The position numbers and the translations under genes were made by a program. Shown here in pieces: positions 24,302 through 24,651 of a stretch of 24,651 nucleotides of DNA. The notes beneath the pieces are model-generated. The model made no database searches and was not told where the DNA came from. It saw only the letters and a list, made by a program, of their open reading frames with translations. The stretch's first letter is position 1. Each line of letters opens with the position of its first letter. This stretch comes from Candidatus Hodarchaeota archaeon (GTDB lineage: Archaea; Asgardarchaeota; Heimdallarchaeia; Hodarchaeales; Hodarchaeaceae). The stretch spans positions 1 to 24,651 of the forward strand of contig JAEOSP010000222.1 of NCBI GenBank assembly GCA_016840305.1, in the 5' to 3' direction.

Positions 24302-24651
24302 CTAGCTCGTTACCGTAACTAGTCTCAATCGTGTCGGATGTAACCCTACATCCTCTATCCTGTCAGCGGTAAACGCGTTCAGGAATGCTTTTTTAATGAT
24401 ATTATAGCCACCATTCACATCAGCATTAATTATAACGCCTTTTTGAGATTTAAATAGTCCTCTACTAATCCTTTTTCCTTGATATTTGTCATGGTGTCGG
24501 ATTGATTCATTATCCAAGAAAGAACACTTACTAGAATGGCTTTCTTCTTGTTTAATGACCACAATTCCCATTGCTTCAGCTTTGTAGTTTAATTGTTGAA
24601 TTAGCTTGTAAAAAGGAATGGTGACAAAATTCTGGTTATTCCTTTTCCCAA
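24302..24651 (-). mobile_element. tnpB: TnpB (IS200/IS605 or IS607 type), C-terminal part
   Basis: The open frame runs off the right edge; about 115 residues are visible. They include RNNQNFVTIPFYKLIQQLNY, then KAEAMGIVVIKQEESHSSKCSFLD and KRISRGLFKS, and the last catalytic block INADVNGGYNIIKKAF, where the Asp completes the RuvC-like active site. TnpB is an RNA-guided nuclease that helps IS elements persist. This branch has only one Cys in the region where others carry a four-Cys zinc finger. The tail ends VTVTS. The omega RNA of such elements overlaps the 3' end of tnpB and continues downstream, so 24220-24330 may also be transcribed RNA; ACTAG and CTAGT at the stop codon could pair in it. 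No TnpA is seen in the window. Confidence 0.88.

Noticed and set aside
1..24651. CRISPR array or toxin-antitoxin pair
   Set aside because: No regularly spaced repeats of CRISPR type and no small gene pair of that kind were found.

Overview
The window is AT-rich (roughly one third G+C by eye) and clearly archaeal. It encodes a Cdc48/VAT-type ATPase, a PAC2-type proteasome-assembly protein, the tRNA acetyltransferase TmcA, an aCPSF2-like beta-CASP nuclease, a CDP-alcohol phosphatidyltransferase of the archaeal type, ribosomal protein eL41, an intron-containing tRNA-Thr and TATA-type promoters. A membrane-anchored protein with helical repeats and a C-terminal RING-like zinc finger, plus a JAMM-domain protein, point toward an Asgard-like lineage. 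That placement is an inference, because no taxonomic marker such as 16S rRNA is present.

Layout. Positions 1-126 hold a 5S rRNA whose two halves are in reversed order: the 3' part comes first and is joined to the 5' part by a three-base linker that closes helix I into a hairpin. I read it as a circularly permuted 5S rRNA gene, and it is the most unusual object here. Then follow an SNM1/Artemis-like nuclease and a HhH-MutS ATPase (366-3542), tRNA-Val (minus), an NfeD-like membrane protein (minus), a beta-CASP RNase, a JAMM protein, an AmrS-type radical SAM enzyme (minus), and a tandem pair of coiled-coil/winged-helix proteins (minus, 7498-8997).

After a 0.5 kb AT-rich gap with a well-formed promoter comes a plus-strand proteostasis block: hsp20, cdc48, PAC2, a Phr-like ArsR-family repressor, then tmcA (9517-16039). 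These genes fit one theme: holding chaperone, unfoldase, proteasome assembly and a heat-shock-type regulator. Next are a Cys-rich hypothetical (minus), the RING protein, a CBS protein with an HPF-like tail, a phospholipid synthase (minus), a stand-alone asparagine-synthetase domain, an RNase Z-like protein (minus), the tiny eL41 gene (minus), thioredoxin (minus), and a family 2 glycosyltransferase that seems to start at an ATA codon behind a Shine-Dalgarno sequence. The window ends with an intron-bearing tRNA-Thr (minus) and the C-terminal part of a TnpB (minus) that runs off the edge.

Most genes are intact. Possible sequence-level oddities are a frameshift at an A8 run at the end of the SNM1-like gene and the ATA start of the glycosyltransferase.
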